Shown here: in pieces, positions 1 to 7,574 of the stretch
Layout of the letters: each line of letters starts with the position of its first letter
Numbering within the stretch: position 1 is the first letter of the stretch
Assembly (NCBI GenBank): GCA_029939635.1
Contig: JAOZSN010000111.1
Location: 1-10,077, forward strand
From: Deltaproteobacteria bacterium
Lineage (GTDB): Bacteria; Desulfobacterota; Desulfobulbia; Desulfobulbales; SURF-16
DNA: 10,077 nucleotides
Direction of reading: 5' to 3'
Notes under the pieces: generated by a model
The model's database searches: none
What the model saw: the letters and a program-made list of their open reading frames with translations, nothing else
Told to the model about the DNA's origin: nothing
Made by a program: the position numbers and the translations under genes

Positions 1-141
1 AAGGATAGGCTTTGTAGGCGCAGTTAGCAAATGACCCATTTCTGGACAGACACTAACTACGCAGCGCGTGTGCTGCTACCTTCTCTTACCATTTACCTGA
101 AAGCAAAATGATGCAACATATCTTATGGTGGTGACGGTAAT
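1..141. other. Non-coding left edge
   Basis: No reading frame with a plausible start and family resemblance is visible here on either strand. The region lies downstream of the minus-strand zinc-ribbon gene. It holds a small inverted repeat, GCAGC (61-65) and GCTGC (72-76) around a 6-base loop, with no U-run, so it is not a convincing terminator. The stretch at about 31-56 (containing tctggacagacacta) resembles the terminal sequences of some insertion sequences. No partner end or transposase is present, so this is only a suspicion. Confidence 0.4.
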
Positions 142-324
142 TTATGCTTTGCCTGCCGCACAGCGGCTTCGTTCAACAGTAACACCACCAGCCAACCATT
201 TCAGAACCCTTCCCACAATTTCCAAACTGGAATAATTCTGGGCGGTACGGCAATGAGGGCAGACTACTGCTCCCTGCTGAATCACTTCCAGACAGGCCTT
301 GCATTGTTGCTTCTGTTCAGACAC
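142..324 (-). CDS. Small zinc-ribbon protein (60 aa), possibly C-terminally shortened
   Basis: This predicted 60-residue protein has a clean four-cysteine zinc ribbon, CxxC at residues 8-11 and CPHC at residues 22-25, with ten residues between. That arrangement probably binds one structural zinc ion. A short segment (about 34-49, ending KWLAGGVTV) follows that looks like the start of a membrane helix. It then breaks into a basic tail, ERSRCAAGKA. As I recall, related zinc-ribbon proteins continue into a hydrophobic helix, so this copy may be truncated or frameshifted. The start is GTG at 324. AAGGAGG lies upstream with a rather long spacing of about 11 bases. The gene begins 55 bases after the universal stress gene and may be co-transcribed with it. 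The function is unknown; zinc binding is inferred from the cysteine pattern only. Confidence 0.6.
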   Translation of the reverse strand: MSEQKQQCKACLEVIQQGAVVCPHCRTAQNYSSLEIVGRVLKWLAGGVTVERSRCAAGKA

Positions 325-379
325 CCTATTTCAATCCTCCTTCCCTACAAAATCTGCAAAATATAAACATACATGCCCA

Positions 380-862
380 TTATTCAGAATCACAGGTATA
401 CGGGTTTATGGTCATTACCGGACAGGAGGATGATTGCACCACTTTAGTCGCCACACTGCCAAAGAGTAGGCGATCTAGGCCTTTGTAGCCGTGGGTGCCC
501 ATGATGATAAGATTAGCCTTGGTGGCAGTGGCATAATCAATTATTTCCTCAGCAACATCACCGGAAAGTACCTTATCAACAATTCGCCCAATCCCTTTGT
601 CAGCGAGGATGTCCTGATTTTCATCAACAAAGCCATCCATACGCTGCCTGGCTGATTTAAGTAATTCCTCATCAAAATTCAGCATGGGCATTTGTGGTTC
701 CATAAAGCCTGAATAATCAACAAAGTTTTGCACCACAAAGATAATGTGCAGCTCTGCACCTAATGATGCAGCAAGCTCTGCGGCAGATGCCAGGATAAAC
801 TGGGCATTGTCGGAAAAGTCCACTGGGGTCACAATTTTTTTAATGGCTGGCATAGCGCTCAT
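380..862 (-). CDS. Universal stress protein, ATP-binding UspA type
   Basis: This 160-residue protein is a single-domain UspA-family protein. Such cytoplasmic proteins usually dimerise, bind ATP and accumulate under starvation or stress; their exact biochemical output is often unknown. The N-terminus, AIKKIVTPVDFSDNA, matches the first beta strand and loop of the family. The C-terminal part carries the nucleotide-binding signature G-2x-G-9x-G-S: G122, G125, G135 and S136, in GTHGYKGLDRLLFGSVA. It is followed by the usual SSCPVMTI strand. This places it in the ATP-binding rather than the non-binding class. A longer frame opens at 889, but the ATG at 862 is preceded by AAGGAGGT six bases upstream, so I chose 862. 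It lies 110 bases after pabBC and 55 bases before the zinc-ribbon gene, on the same strand. Confidence 0.93.
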   Translation of the reverse strand: MSAMPAIKKIVTPVDFSDNAQFILASAAELAASLGAELHIIFVVQNFVDYSGFMEPQMPMLNFDEELLKSARQRMDGFVDENQDILADKGIGRIVDKVLSGDVAEEIIDYATATKANLIIMGTHGYKGLDRLLFGSVATKVVQSSSCPVMTINPYTCDSE

Positions 863-868
863 CTCTCC

Positions 869-876
869 ACCTCCTT
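869..876 (-). promoter_or_regulatory. Strong ribosome binding site fixing the Usp start
   Basis: On the minus strand this reads AAGGAGGT, a full anti-16S match, six bases before the ATG at 862. It supports initiation at MSAMPAI rather than at the upstream ATG at 889, which would place this sequence inside the coding region. Confidence 0.8.
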
Positions 877-910
877 GACAGGTTTCCATCTAATTTTTAT
901 TAGTTCTTAC

Positions 911-945
911 AAAAATCTTGGCACATCAAAGCATGTCATGGCAAG
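911..945 (-). terminator. Weak candidate terminator after pabBC
   Basis: Read on the minus strand, CTTG (945-942) pairs with CAAG (920-917). Within it, further short pairings (CA/TG and CAT/ATG) flank a 6-base loop, with one mismatch and a 3-base bulge. The hairpin is followed by ATTTTT (916-911). It begins 28 bases beyond the pabBC stop codon. The stem is imperfect, so it may only attenuate read-through into the universal stress gene. Confidence 0.3.
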
Positions 946-972
946 AAATTATCCGGATGGATACAGAAAAAA

Positions 973-2853
973 TCAACAAGAAACCAGCTCAACAGGGATA
1001 AGACCACGCACCGAGTTACCTAGAAAAATGGCATCTGCCTGATAAAGATCCGCTGGGGTGATGATGCGTTCAGAGAGACAGGAGGACTCCTCGACCAAAA
1101 GATAACGACGAAGAACACCAGCTAATAAGCCACAGGCAAGGGGCGGGGTATAAAATTTATCACCCTGGCGAATAAAGATGGAGGAAATAGCCCCTTCAGT
1201 CAGCTGGCCCTGCTCATTACAAAAAAGCGTATCGAGCAAGCCCTGTTCCTGGGCCTGTTGCCAGGAACGATTAAAGAGTTCACGGTTAGTAGTCTTATGA
1301 TAGAGGAAGGTATTAGCTGCTGACACCACTTCAGAGGCGAGGCTACAACGAGATGAAGGCGAAGCAACAGTGGTTTGGCGCAATGTTATCAACAGGGGGG
1401 CGCTACAATCTACAGCCGACAGGGTACAGCGCCCCTCACTATTAAGCAGGAGACGAACCCGCTGGGAAGCGGCGGGCAAGGTAGCGGTAAAACAAGCAAG
1501 CTCATCACGAAGCTGCTCATCACTACAGACAAAATTAAAATGACGGGCCGAGGTCAAGAGACGATCAAGATGATACTCCAGCAACCAATAGCCAGAATCA
1601 GGCTGCCAAAGCAGAGTTTCGATGAGTTCAAAATGCTGTGAATGGGTGAGAAAGTGTGCCTTCAAATTACACTCCTGCCACTCAGACTCAGGATCAGAAT
1701 CAGCCACTATACCAGAGCCAATACCCATTTCACCATGGCCATCATCCAGAACAATAGTACGGATGGGGACATTAAAGCAGCCATCACCGTTGGGGCTCAA
1801 ATAACCAATGGCTCCGGTATACAGCCCCCGTGGCGCAGTCTCCAACTCACGAATAATCTCCATGGTGCGAATCTTCGGTGCACCAGTGATAGAGCCACAG
1901 GGAAAAAGTGCTGTAAAAAGTTGCGCTAAGGGCAGTTGTTCCGGCAACTGAGCGGTAATGGTAGAGGTCATCTGGTGCAGCGACTCATAGGTTTCAACAT
2001 CAAAGAGCGATTTGGTCTGCACCGTTGCCATGTCGGCCAAACGACCGAGATCATTGCGTAGCAAATCAACGATCATCACATTTTCACTGCGATTTTTCGG
2101 ATCATGGTGCAAAAAATCAATGAATTTGGCATCCTCCTGGGGAGTGCGGCCTCGCTTGATGGTGCCTTTCATGGGACGAACAGTACATCTCGTCCCCTCC
2201 TTCTGAAAAAAAAGCTCTGGAGAAAAAGAAAGGATGCGGGAATCTCCCTGGCGCATATAGGCACCGTAGCCCACCCCCTGATTAGCCCGGAGATGAAGAT
2301 AGAGTTCATCGGCCTGGCCGATAAAATCAAAAAAAAGCTTCAGGGTATAGTTGACCTGATAGGTATCTCCAGCCCGTATATACTCCTTAATACGGCGAAT
2401 ATGCTCAATATATTGCCCTTCATCCTGACTCAAGGTGATATTATCAACCTCAAAGGGGGTAGCGGCAAAACCAGCAGCAAAATCTGGTTGCTGATCCCAT
2501 TGTCCGTTGGTGTGATCAAAGATAGCTGGATCAGTAAAGACAGCCAAGTCAGCCAAAATGGTATCATCTGGTAGATCAACCAGGCCCTGGAGCACTGGTT
2601 CAAGGAAATAGCCAAACTCATAGGCAAACCAACCAGCCAGATAATGACCTTGGGCCATCATCTCCTCGCAGCGTGCCAGGAAATCAGGCCAATCTGCTAC
2701 AGTACAAACCAAGCGATCAACCGGCTTACGAAAGAGCAGTGAATGGTGGTTGCCAGCCAGCATCTTACTGGTCTCCAGAAAGACAAAATCATCATCCTGA
2801 GCGGCGAGCAAACGACGCAGTTCGTGTTGCCTAAAGGGGGCAGGGAGAGACAT
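973..2853 (-). CDS. pabBC: Fused aminodeoxychorismate synthase component I / aminodeoxychorismate lyase (PabB-PabC)
   Basis: This predicted bifunctional cytoplasmic enzyme makes p-aminobenzoate for folate. The N-terminal part (about 1-405) is a chorismate-binding domain. It has PMKGT at 227-231, whose Lys229 matches the PabB lysine that forms the covalent chorismate intermediate (TrpE has Ala there). It also has GSITGAPK at 320-327 and GIGSGIVADSDPESE at 377-391. The C-terminal part (about 406-626) is a PLP fold-type IV lyase. Lys520 in YHKTTNRELF is the likely PLP lysine, and TEGAISSIF (552-560) and LACGLLAGVLRR (572-583) are family motifs. The 626-residue length fits known fusions. The ATG at 2853 has only a weak ribosome site. 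An in-frame stop lies 33 bases upstream and there is no other ATG, GTG or TTG between, so this start is favoured. It follows the ClC gene by 41 bases. The amidotransferase subunit PabA is not in the window. Confidence 0.93.
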   Translation of the reverse strand: MSLPAPFRQHELRRLLAAQDDDFVFLETSKMLAGNHHSLLFRKPVDRLVCTVADWPDFLARCEEMMAQGHYLAGWFAYEFGYFLEPVLQGLVDLPDDTILADLAVFTDPAIFDHTNGQWDQQPDFAAGFAATPFEVDNITLSQDEGQYIEHIRRIKEYIRAGDTYQVNYTLKLFFDFIGQADELYLHLRANQGVGYGAYMRQGDSRILSFSPELFFQKEGTRCTVRPMKGTIKRGRTPQEDAKFIDFLHHDPKNRSENVMIVDLLRNDLGRLADMATVQTKSLFDVETYESLHQMTSTITAQLPEQLPLAQLFTALFPCGSITGAPKIRTMEIIRELETAPRGLYTGAIGYLSPNGDGCFNVPIRTIVLDDGHGEMGIGSGIVADSDPESEWQECNLKAHFLTHSQHFELIETLLWQPDSGYWLLEYHLDRLLTSARHFNFVCSDEQLRDELACFTATLPAASQRVRLLLNSEGRCTLSAVDCSAPLLITLRQTTVASPSSRCSLASEVVSAANTFLYHKTTNRELFNRSWQQAQEQGLLDTLFCNEQGQLTEGAISSIFIRQGDKFYTPPLACGLLAGVLRRYLLVEESSCLSERIITPADLYQADAIFLGNSVRGLIPVELVSC

Positions 2854-2894
2854 GAAGAATAGCTGCAGAAGGGTTAAGGGAAAGGGTCACGAAT

Positions 2895-4748
2895 TTATCG
2901 TAACCGAATGGCCGCTGTTTTCTCTGAGATGCCACGTTTCAGCACCTCACGGTTATAGGCGTTAATAACCTCACGCCTCTTCAACATACCAACCACCCAC
3001 ATATTCTCGTGGGACTCCACCACCGGAATCTCCTCAATACCCTTGACGACAAACTGGGTCATGGCATCGTAAAAGCTGTCATTAGGGGTAAGGGTAATAA
3101 CGTTGCGGGCACATATATTTCCCACCGTTGAACAGAGGCGTAACTCCTCATCATGGAGAATCGATTTTACATCCTGCAGGGAGATAACACCAATCATCTG
3201 GCCAGATTTTGGTCCTGTCTCGGCCAGCACCGGAAAATAAAAACTATCCCCAGCCATGGAAAATATCTTCAGCAGTTGATTTACATTAGCACGTTCACTG
3301 ATAAAATCCACATCCTCACTCATGGCCTGGCCCACCTTGAGTGATTTCATCACCGCAGTCTCACGTCCCTCATGAATATCAATACCTTCACGGGTAAAAT
3401 CCACCGTATCAATGGAATCATGGTAGAGATGTTTAGCCACCACAGTACCAATAATACTAGCCAGCATCACCGGAACGATAATCTGGTAATTGCCAGTCAT
3501 CTCAAAGAGCAGGAAGATAGCGGTGAGGGGTGAATGGGTAGTTGCACCAAGAAACGCTCCAATACCCACAGCAGCATAGGCTCCAGAGTCAGCCACCAGG
3601 CTGGGAAAGATAAAATGACAGATGGATCCATATGCCCCCCCAATCATAGCACCAATAAAGAGGGCTGGGGCAAAAACACCGCCCGCGCCACCAGAGCCCA
3701 GGGTAATAGCTGTGGCCAGGATTTTGAGCAAAACAAGGACAAGCATAACCCAGAGAATGCCATCATTAGCCAAAACACGTTCGATATAGAAATAGCCATC
3801 ACCCATGACCTGCGGAAAGAAAATACCGATCCAACCAACAAGAAACGCACCGATAATAGGTTTTATATAGGGATGGAGTTGTATTGCCTGAAATTTATCA
3901 CGAATCACATAAAAAAAGCGGATATGACCTACAGCAATAATGCCAATAATAAGCCCCATCAAGAGATAGAGAGGAATCTCCAACCACGGATTTACTAACT
4001 GATAATGGGGGATAGGAAAAGCCGGAGACTCTCCATAAGTGGCTCGGGAAACCACGGTGGCCATGGCCGAGGAAATCACTAGAGCAGAGAAAGACGACAT
4101 CTCGTAGGTGCCGAGAAGAACAATTTCTGAGGCAAAAAAGACACCGGCCATAGGTGCATTAAACATGGCACCAATACCACCAGCACAGCCTGCAGCAATA
4201 TACACCTTCATGCGGTCACCAGAGACCCGAAAGAACTGGCCAACCTGGGAACCAACAGCCCCACCTACCTGGGCGATAGGGCCCTCAACCCCGGCAGAAC
4301 CACCTGTACCGATAGTAAGTGAAGTAGAAAAAGTCTTTAGAAAAATATTACGGGCTTTAATGCGGCCACCCTGCAAATTCACCTTACGCAAGAATTTGGT
4401 AAACCCGTAGCCATTGACATCACCAGGAAAAAAATAAGTCAAGGGAATGAGCAAGACCATGCCCAGCATAGGCAAAAGTGGCAGCAGCAAGATCTTTGGC
4501 CCCACTTCAGCAAATAAAAATGCGTCCACACTTTTAAAGAGATGGGGACCATGCTCACCAATAATCATCTTCAGGCCACCCTCAAAGATGTAATGATGGA
4601 CAAACTGCTCAGTGGTACGAAAGAGGATATTGGCAAGACCAGCAGCCAGGCCGATAAAAGAGGCAATGACCACCATGCGCGTTCCCTCACCGGGAATAAA
4701 TTTTTGCAGATTTTCGCGCTGAAAAAAGGTCATTTTCTTAAATATCAC
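2895..4748 (-). CDS. ClC-family anion channel/transporter with C-terminal CBS pair
   Basis: This 617-residue integral membrane protein has the ClC fold at about 24-440 and two CBS domains at about 470-532 and 540-600, which in this family sense nucleotides or gate the pore. Core motifs visible are GxEGP at 153-157 (Glu155 is the external gating glutamate), FNAP at 196-199 and GGVFAP at 356-361. Three positions differ from the E. coli ClC-ec1 exchanger. The internal proton-glutamate position after Glu208 is Ile209. The inner-gate tyrosine region reads DSIDT, with Asp447. The GSGIP selectivity loop is replaced by NGYGF (112-116). It may therefore be a channel or an atypical exchanger; the transported ion cannot be told. 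The GTG start at 4748 overlaps the upstream dGTPase stop as GTGA. An ATG at 4733 (MTFFQREN) is an alternative start. Neither has a strong ribosome site. Confidence 0.93.
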   Translation of the reverse strand: MIFKKMTFFQRENLQKFIPGEGTRMVVIASFIGLAAGLANILFRTTEQFVHHYIFEGGLKMIIGEHGPHLFKSVDAFLFAEVGPKILLLPLLPMLGMVLLIPLTYFFPGDVNGYGFTKFLRKVNLQGGRIKARNIFLKTFSTSLTIGTGGSAGVEGPIAQVGGAVGSQVGQFFRVSGDRMKVYIAAGCAGGIGAMFNAPMAGVFFASEIVLLGTYEMSSFSALVISSAMATVVSRATYGESPAFPIPHYQLVNPWLEIPLYLLMGLIIGIIAVGHIRFFYVIRDKFQAIQLHPYIKPIIGAFLVGWIGIFFPQVMGDGYFYIERVLANDGILWVMLVLVLLKILATAITLGSGGAGGVFAPALFIGAMIGGAYGSICHFIFPSLVADSGAYAAVGIGAFLGATTHSPLTAIFLLFEMTGNYQIIVPVMLASIIGTVVAKHLYHDSIDTVDFTREGIDIHEGRETAVMKSLKVGQAMSEDVDFISERANVNQLLKIFSMAGDSFYFPVLAETGPKSGQMIGVISLQDVKSILHDEELRLCSTVGNICARNVITLTPNDSFYDAMTQFVVKGIEEIPVVESHENMWVVGMLKRREVINAYNREVLKRGISEKTAAIRLR

Positions 4749-5908
4749 TTGCCTGATTGCTCAGCTATAGAGGTTGAACGCACCTTGCAACCGACCTTGG
4801 CTGCTTCCACCAAGAAGAAGTCATCGGTCATGCCGGCGATAAAATCAAGAACAAAACGTTGGGGGGCACGTTGTCCCTGCCCTATTGTATCGTGAAATTT
4901 CTGAAAAATCACGCTTGCTGACTCCTGATTATGAAGCTGTTCAAGATAACGATCAAAAAGAGCGGCAAAACCATGCCGCACCGCCTGCAAATCTGGTTTA
5001 ATGGCAGAGTTGAGATAAATGTGTTGATAATTGAACTTCTTGAGCTGTACTAAGGCCGCAGATATCTCGGGAGAAAAACCAATCTCACCCTCACAACCAC
5101 CTTTTACAAGGTCAGCAACCAAGGTATAGACAATGGTGCCATTTGTCTGGCCAAGAACCTGCTGGCAAAGGGGAGGAATATCTTCACGCTGAACCAGACC
5201 CAATTCAATGGCATCCTCAATATCCCGGCCAATATAACTTATAGTATCGGCCAAACGAACCACACAGCCCTCCATGGTCATGGGCAGCAAGGCGACGCTA
5301 CGATCCTCAGCCTTGGCCTGACATTTCTCCTCAAAATGGCCAAAAGAAATATCCCCCTGGGGACGCAGGCTACGATTATGAATTTCACCATCATGGCAGA
5401 GAATACCGTCAAGAACCTGAACGGTGAGATTACAGCCTTTGCCATGCTGCTCTAGCTTTTCCAACAGGCGAACCGAATGCAAATTATGCTGAAAAGAAGG
5501 TAATCCATGTTGCTGGGCTAAGGTATGCAAAATAGCCTCACCATCATGACCAAAGGGCGGATGGCCAATATCATGGCCTAAGGCAATGGCCTCAATGAGA
5601 TCCTCATTAAGGCTAAAAACCCGACCAATGGTCCGAGCGATCTTGGATACGAGCTGAACATGGAGTACACGGTGGGTGATATGATCATTCTTCACCAGGT
5701 AAAAAACCTGGGTTTTATCGATATAACGGGTATAGGCACGGGAGTGGAGGATACGATCAGTATCAACCGCAAAATCAGGGCGGTGACCCTGGCGTAACTC
5801 AGGTTCACGGCGCACAGCAGTCTCACTGAGACATGCCAAGGGACTGAGGCGGTGTCGTTCTTCTGATTCAAGCCGCTTTTTGATCTGGGCTAATTGATCT
5901 TGTGCCAC
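4745..5908 (-). CDS. dGTPase-like HD-domain deoxynucleotide triphosphohydrolase
   Basis: This 387-residue cytoplasmic enzyme belongs to the dGTPase (dgt-like) family, which hydrolyses dNTPs to deoxynucleosides and triphosphate and helps control dNTP pools. The N-terminal HSRAYTRYIDKTQVF (55-69) and the HD metal site are clear. Candidate ligands are His79 in HITHR, His112-Asp113 in GHDIGHPPFGHDGE (111-124) and Asp221 in RLADTISYIGRDIEDA. The GHPPFGHDGE signature is diagnostic for the family. The length matches the shorter type rather than E. coli Dgt (about 500 residues). The GTG start at 5908 has GAGGGG five bases upstream. An ATG four bases earlier is out of frame. It is the first gene of a minus-strand unit and overlaps the ClC gene by four bases. 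Substrate preference within the family cannot be read from sequence. Confidence 0.92.
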   Translation of the reverse strand: MAQDQLAQIKKRLESEERHRLSPLACLSETAVRREPELRQGHRPDFAVDTDRILHSRAYTRYIDKTQVFYLVKNDHITHRVLHVQLVSKIARTIGRVFSLNEDLIEAIALGHDIGHPPFGHDGEAILHTLAQQHGLPSFQHNLHSVRLLEKLEQHGKGCNLTVQVLDGILCHDGEIHNRSLRPQGDISFGHFEEKCQAKAEDRSVALLPMTMEGCVVRLADTISYIGRDIEDAIELGLVQREDIPPLCQQVLGQTNGTIVYTLVADLVKGGCEGEIGFSPEISAALVQLKKFNYQHIYLNSAIKPDLQAVRHGFAALFDRYLEQLHNQESASVIFQKFHDTIGQGQRAPQRFVLDFIAGMTDDFFLVEAAKVGCKVRSTSIAEQSGK

Positions 5909-5980
5909 TCATTCCCCTCTTTTTCATCGCCCAATGCCAAGCCTGAACAGACTCCATTGGCAATAAAACAAAAAACATTA

Positions 5981-6008
5981 TTCATAACATAGCCGCAACC
6001 TTAGACAA
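5981..6008 (-). promoter_or_regulatory. Candidate sigma-70 promoter for the dGTPase operon
   Basis: On the minus strand, TTGTCT (6008-6003) and TATGAA (5986-5981) are separated by 16 bases. Each matches four of six consensus positions. It would give a leader of roughly 65 bases before the GTG at 5908. It is the best pair I could find in this spacer but is modest. Confidence 0.25.
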
Positions 6009-6082
6009 AGGTATTTGTCCATACATCCACCGGGCACAATACATGTTAAAAAGAGTCTATTTTTTTAATGACGAGCCATAAC

Positions 6083-6099
6083 AAATTGTTGTACAATTT
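6083..6099. promoter_or_regulatory. Perfect 7-bp inverted repeat upstream of the aldolase gene
   Basis: AAATTGT-TGT-ACAATTT is a perfect dyad with a 3-base centre, 60-76 bases before the aldolase ATG. It has no U-run, so it is not a terminator. Its size and symmetry fit a small operator for a dimeric repressor. No regulator is identifiable here, and AT-rich dyads also arise by chance. Confidence 0.35.
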
Positions 6100-6146
6100 T
6101 GGCTACTTATTCTGATGAATATATTTCACATTTAAAATACGCACAC

Positions 6147-6153
6147 GGAGGAG
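6147..6153 (+). promoter_or_regulatory. Ribosome binding site fixing the aldolase start
   Basis: GGAGGAG ends five bases before the ATG at 6159. This decides the start against a longer in-frame TTG at 6099, which has no ribosome site and would add 20 residues not expected for the family. Confidence 0.85.
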
Positions 6154-6158
6154 TACCC

Positions 6159-7439
6159 ATGGCAGCACAGGATTCATTTTTCAAGGCAGTTGAGATTGGC
6201 CGCCCACCCACCATCCAAAAACTTTTTCCCAACTCCAAGGCCTTACTGGTGAGTGGCAAATACATTGACTTAGCCCTGGCAAGTAAAGGCAAAGCCATGA
6301 CCATAGCTGCCAATGGCCGCAGTAATTTTATTATCCGTGGCGTGTTGGCTGCAGCCCAGCGAGCAAATGCTGCCATAATCATTGAAATTGCCCGCTCAGA
6401 GGGTGGTGCCACCTCTTATTGCCCCACCAACTACTGGAATATGGCGCGCCAGGTGGATCAAGCCTGCAATGAATTGGGTATCACCATCCCGGTAGCCATC
6501 CATGCCGACCATTACGGCATCAAGAGTGAGGCTGATCTGCCCTTTGCCAGACAGGAAATCCCTACCCTGTTTGAGGCAGGCATCACCTCCATTGCCATTG
6601 ATGCCTCCCATATGCTTGATGACAAAAACCTGTTGGCCAACCTTGATCTCAATAAATTTATTCCTGACTGGGCAGGACTTGAGACTGAGATAGGAGAGAT
6701 CAAAGGATCTCAGGGTCTCTCAGCCATACCAGAGGCACTCTTTCTCATCCAGGGACTCAATGCCCATAATATCTTCCCCAACTGGATAGCCCTTAACAAC
6801 GGCACCACCCATGGCCTGGAGGCCAGTGGCCAGGGTATCCAGGTGGGTCTCACTGCCGAGATTCACCAGGCATTAGCACCGTATAAAGTCAACGGTGCCC
6901 AACACGGCACCTCAGGTAACAGTTCACCGCGTCTCAGGGAAATAGCCGATAAGACCAACACCACCAAGGCAAATGTCGCCACCGCCCTGCAAATGATATC
7001 CTGGGGTCTGGAGGTAAATGATGACGGCAATGCCATTCAGGATGAAAACGGTAATTTCGTTAAGATAAAAAATGAAGGCGTCACAGAGGAAATGTGGCAA
7101 GAGATGATAGACTATGCCACGGAGCGAGGTTGGCAGGGAGGGGCATACAAGAGCCTTAACCTGGCCTTTGAGAACAGACTCATGGGGCAACCCACTGCTA
7201 TCCGGGAGCGAATGTGCAAACGGGTGGAAGATTTTACCTATAATCTCCTTGCCAATGTCTTCAACGCTGGCGATACAGCAGATTTTGCCATTGAAGCCAT
7301 TAACAAAGCTGGTTCCTACGATCCTGGCCCCACGGCAGAGAGACTTGAGGACCCAGCGGACTGGACAGAGGAAAAGATCATCACTAAGGGTGCTGAACTT
7401 GATACAGACAAGGGACCAGAAGGAGATTTCGATGATTAA
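6159..7439 (+). CDS. fba: Class II fructose-bisphosphate aldolase, long form
   Basis: This 426-residue, zinc-dependent cytoplasmic aldolase reversibly splits fructose 1,6-bisphosphate into dihydroxyacetone phosphate and glyceraldehyde 3-phosphate in glycolysis and gluconeogenesis. HADHYG (115-120) supplies the catalytic Asp117 and zinc ligand His118. IDASHM (147-152) and the acidic segment ETEIGEIKG (175-183) follow. Further histidines in NNGTTHG (His219) and GAQHGTSG (His249) match the remaining metal and phosphate-loop positions. It is longer than the E. coli FbaA type (about 360), with added segments near 285-305 (DDGNAIQDENG) and a C-terminal extension beyond about 385 that is rich in acidic residues. 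Initiation at 6159 is set by GGAGGAG five bases upstream. It stands alone between a divergent operon and a strong terminator, so it is probably monocistronic. A tagatose-bisphosphate aldolase role is possible but less likely. Confidence 0.9.
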   Translation: MAAQDSFFKAVEIGRPPTIQKLFPNSKALLVSGKYIDLALASKGKAMTIAANGRSNFIIRGVLAAAQRANAAIIIEIARSEGGATSYCPTNYWNMARQVDQACNELGITIPVAIHADHYGIKSEADLPFARQEIPTLFEAGITSIAIDASHMLDDKNLLANLDLNKFIPDWAGLETEIGEIKGSQGLSAIPEALFLIQGLNAHNIFPNWIALNNGTTHGLEASGQGIQVGLTAEIHQALAPYKVNGAQHGTSGNSSPRLREIADKTNTTKANVATALQMISWGLEVNDDGNAIQDENGNFVKIKNEGVTEEMWQEMIDYATERGWQGGAYKSLNLAFENRLMGQPTAIRERMCKRVEDFTYNLLANVFNAGDTADFAIEAINKAGSYDPGPTAERLEDPADWTEEKIITKGAELDTDKGPEGDFDD

Positions 7440-7509
7440 TAAAGCCTCGGCAGCACCTCATCGAATCTAAGACACAGCCAAACCTTTACGTACTCCCCCC
7501 AAATCCACT

Positions 7510-7552
7510 AAAAAAAGTCCCGGCAACCTTCAAGGTTACCGGGACTTTTTTT
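7510..7552. terminator. Bidirectional rho-independent terminator
   Basis: GTCCCGG (7517-7523) pairs with CCGGGAC (7539-7545). One C/A mismatch follows, then AACC (7525-7528) pairs with GGTT (7534-7537) around a 5-base loop. It is flanked by an A-run (7510-7516) and a T-run (7546-7552), so it can work in both directions. It lies between the aldolase gene and the converging tatA genes and serves both. Confidence 0.95.
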
Positions 7553-7574
7553 ATTTAGGAGGGCTTTAGGTTGC

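Noticed and set aside
155..167. Small perfect hairpin GCCGC-ACA-GCGGC near the end of the zinc-ribbon gene
   Set aside because: The 5-bp stem has no U-run and lies inside the coding frame, so it is not supported as a terminator.
863..889. Nine-residue extension of the universal stress protein (METCQGGGE)
   Set aside because: It contains the strong ribosome site that serves the ATG at 862.
2104..2574. 156-codon open frame opposite pabBC
   Set aside because: Antisense shadow of a gene with clear PabB motifs. The protein sequence is not recognisable.
3534..3998. 154-codon open frame opposite the ClC gene
   Set aside because: Its composition is that of an antisense shadow of a strongly conserved membrane gene. 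No family resemblance or ribosome site is visible.
6099..6158. 20-residue N-terminal extension of the aldolase from a TTG at 6099
   Set aside because: It has no ribosome site and overlaps the palindrome, whereas the ATG at 6159 has GGAGGAG at ideal spacing.
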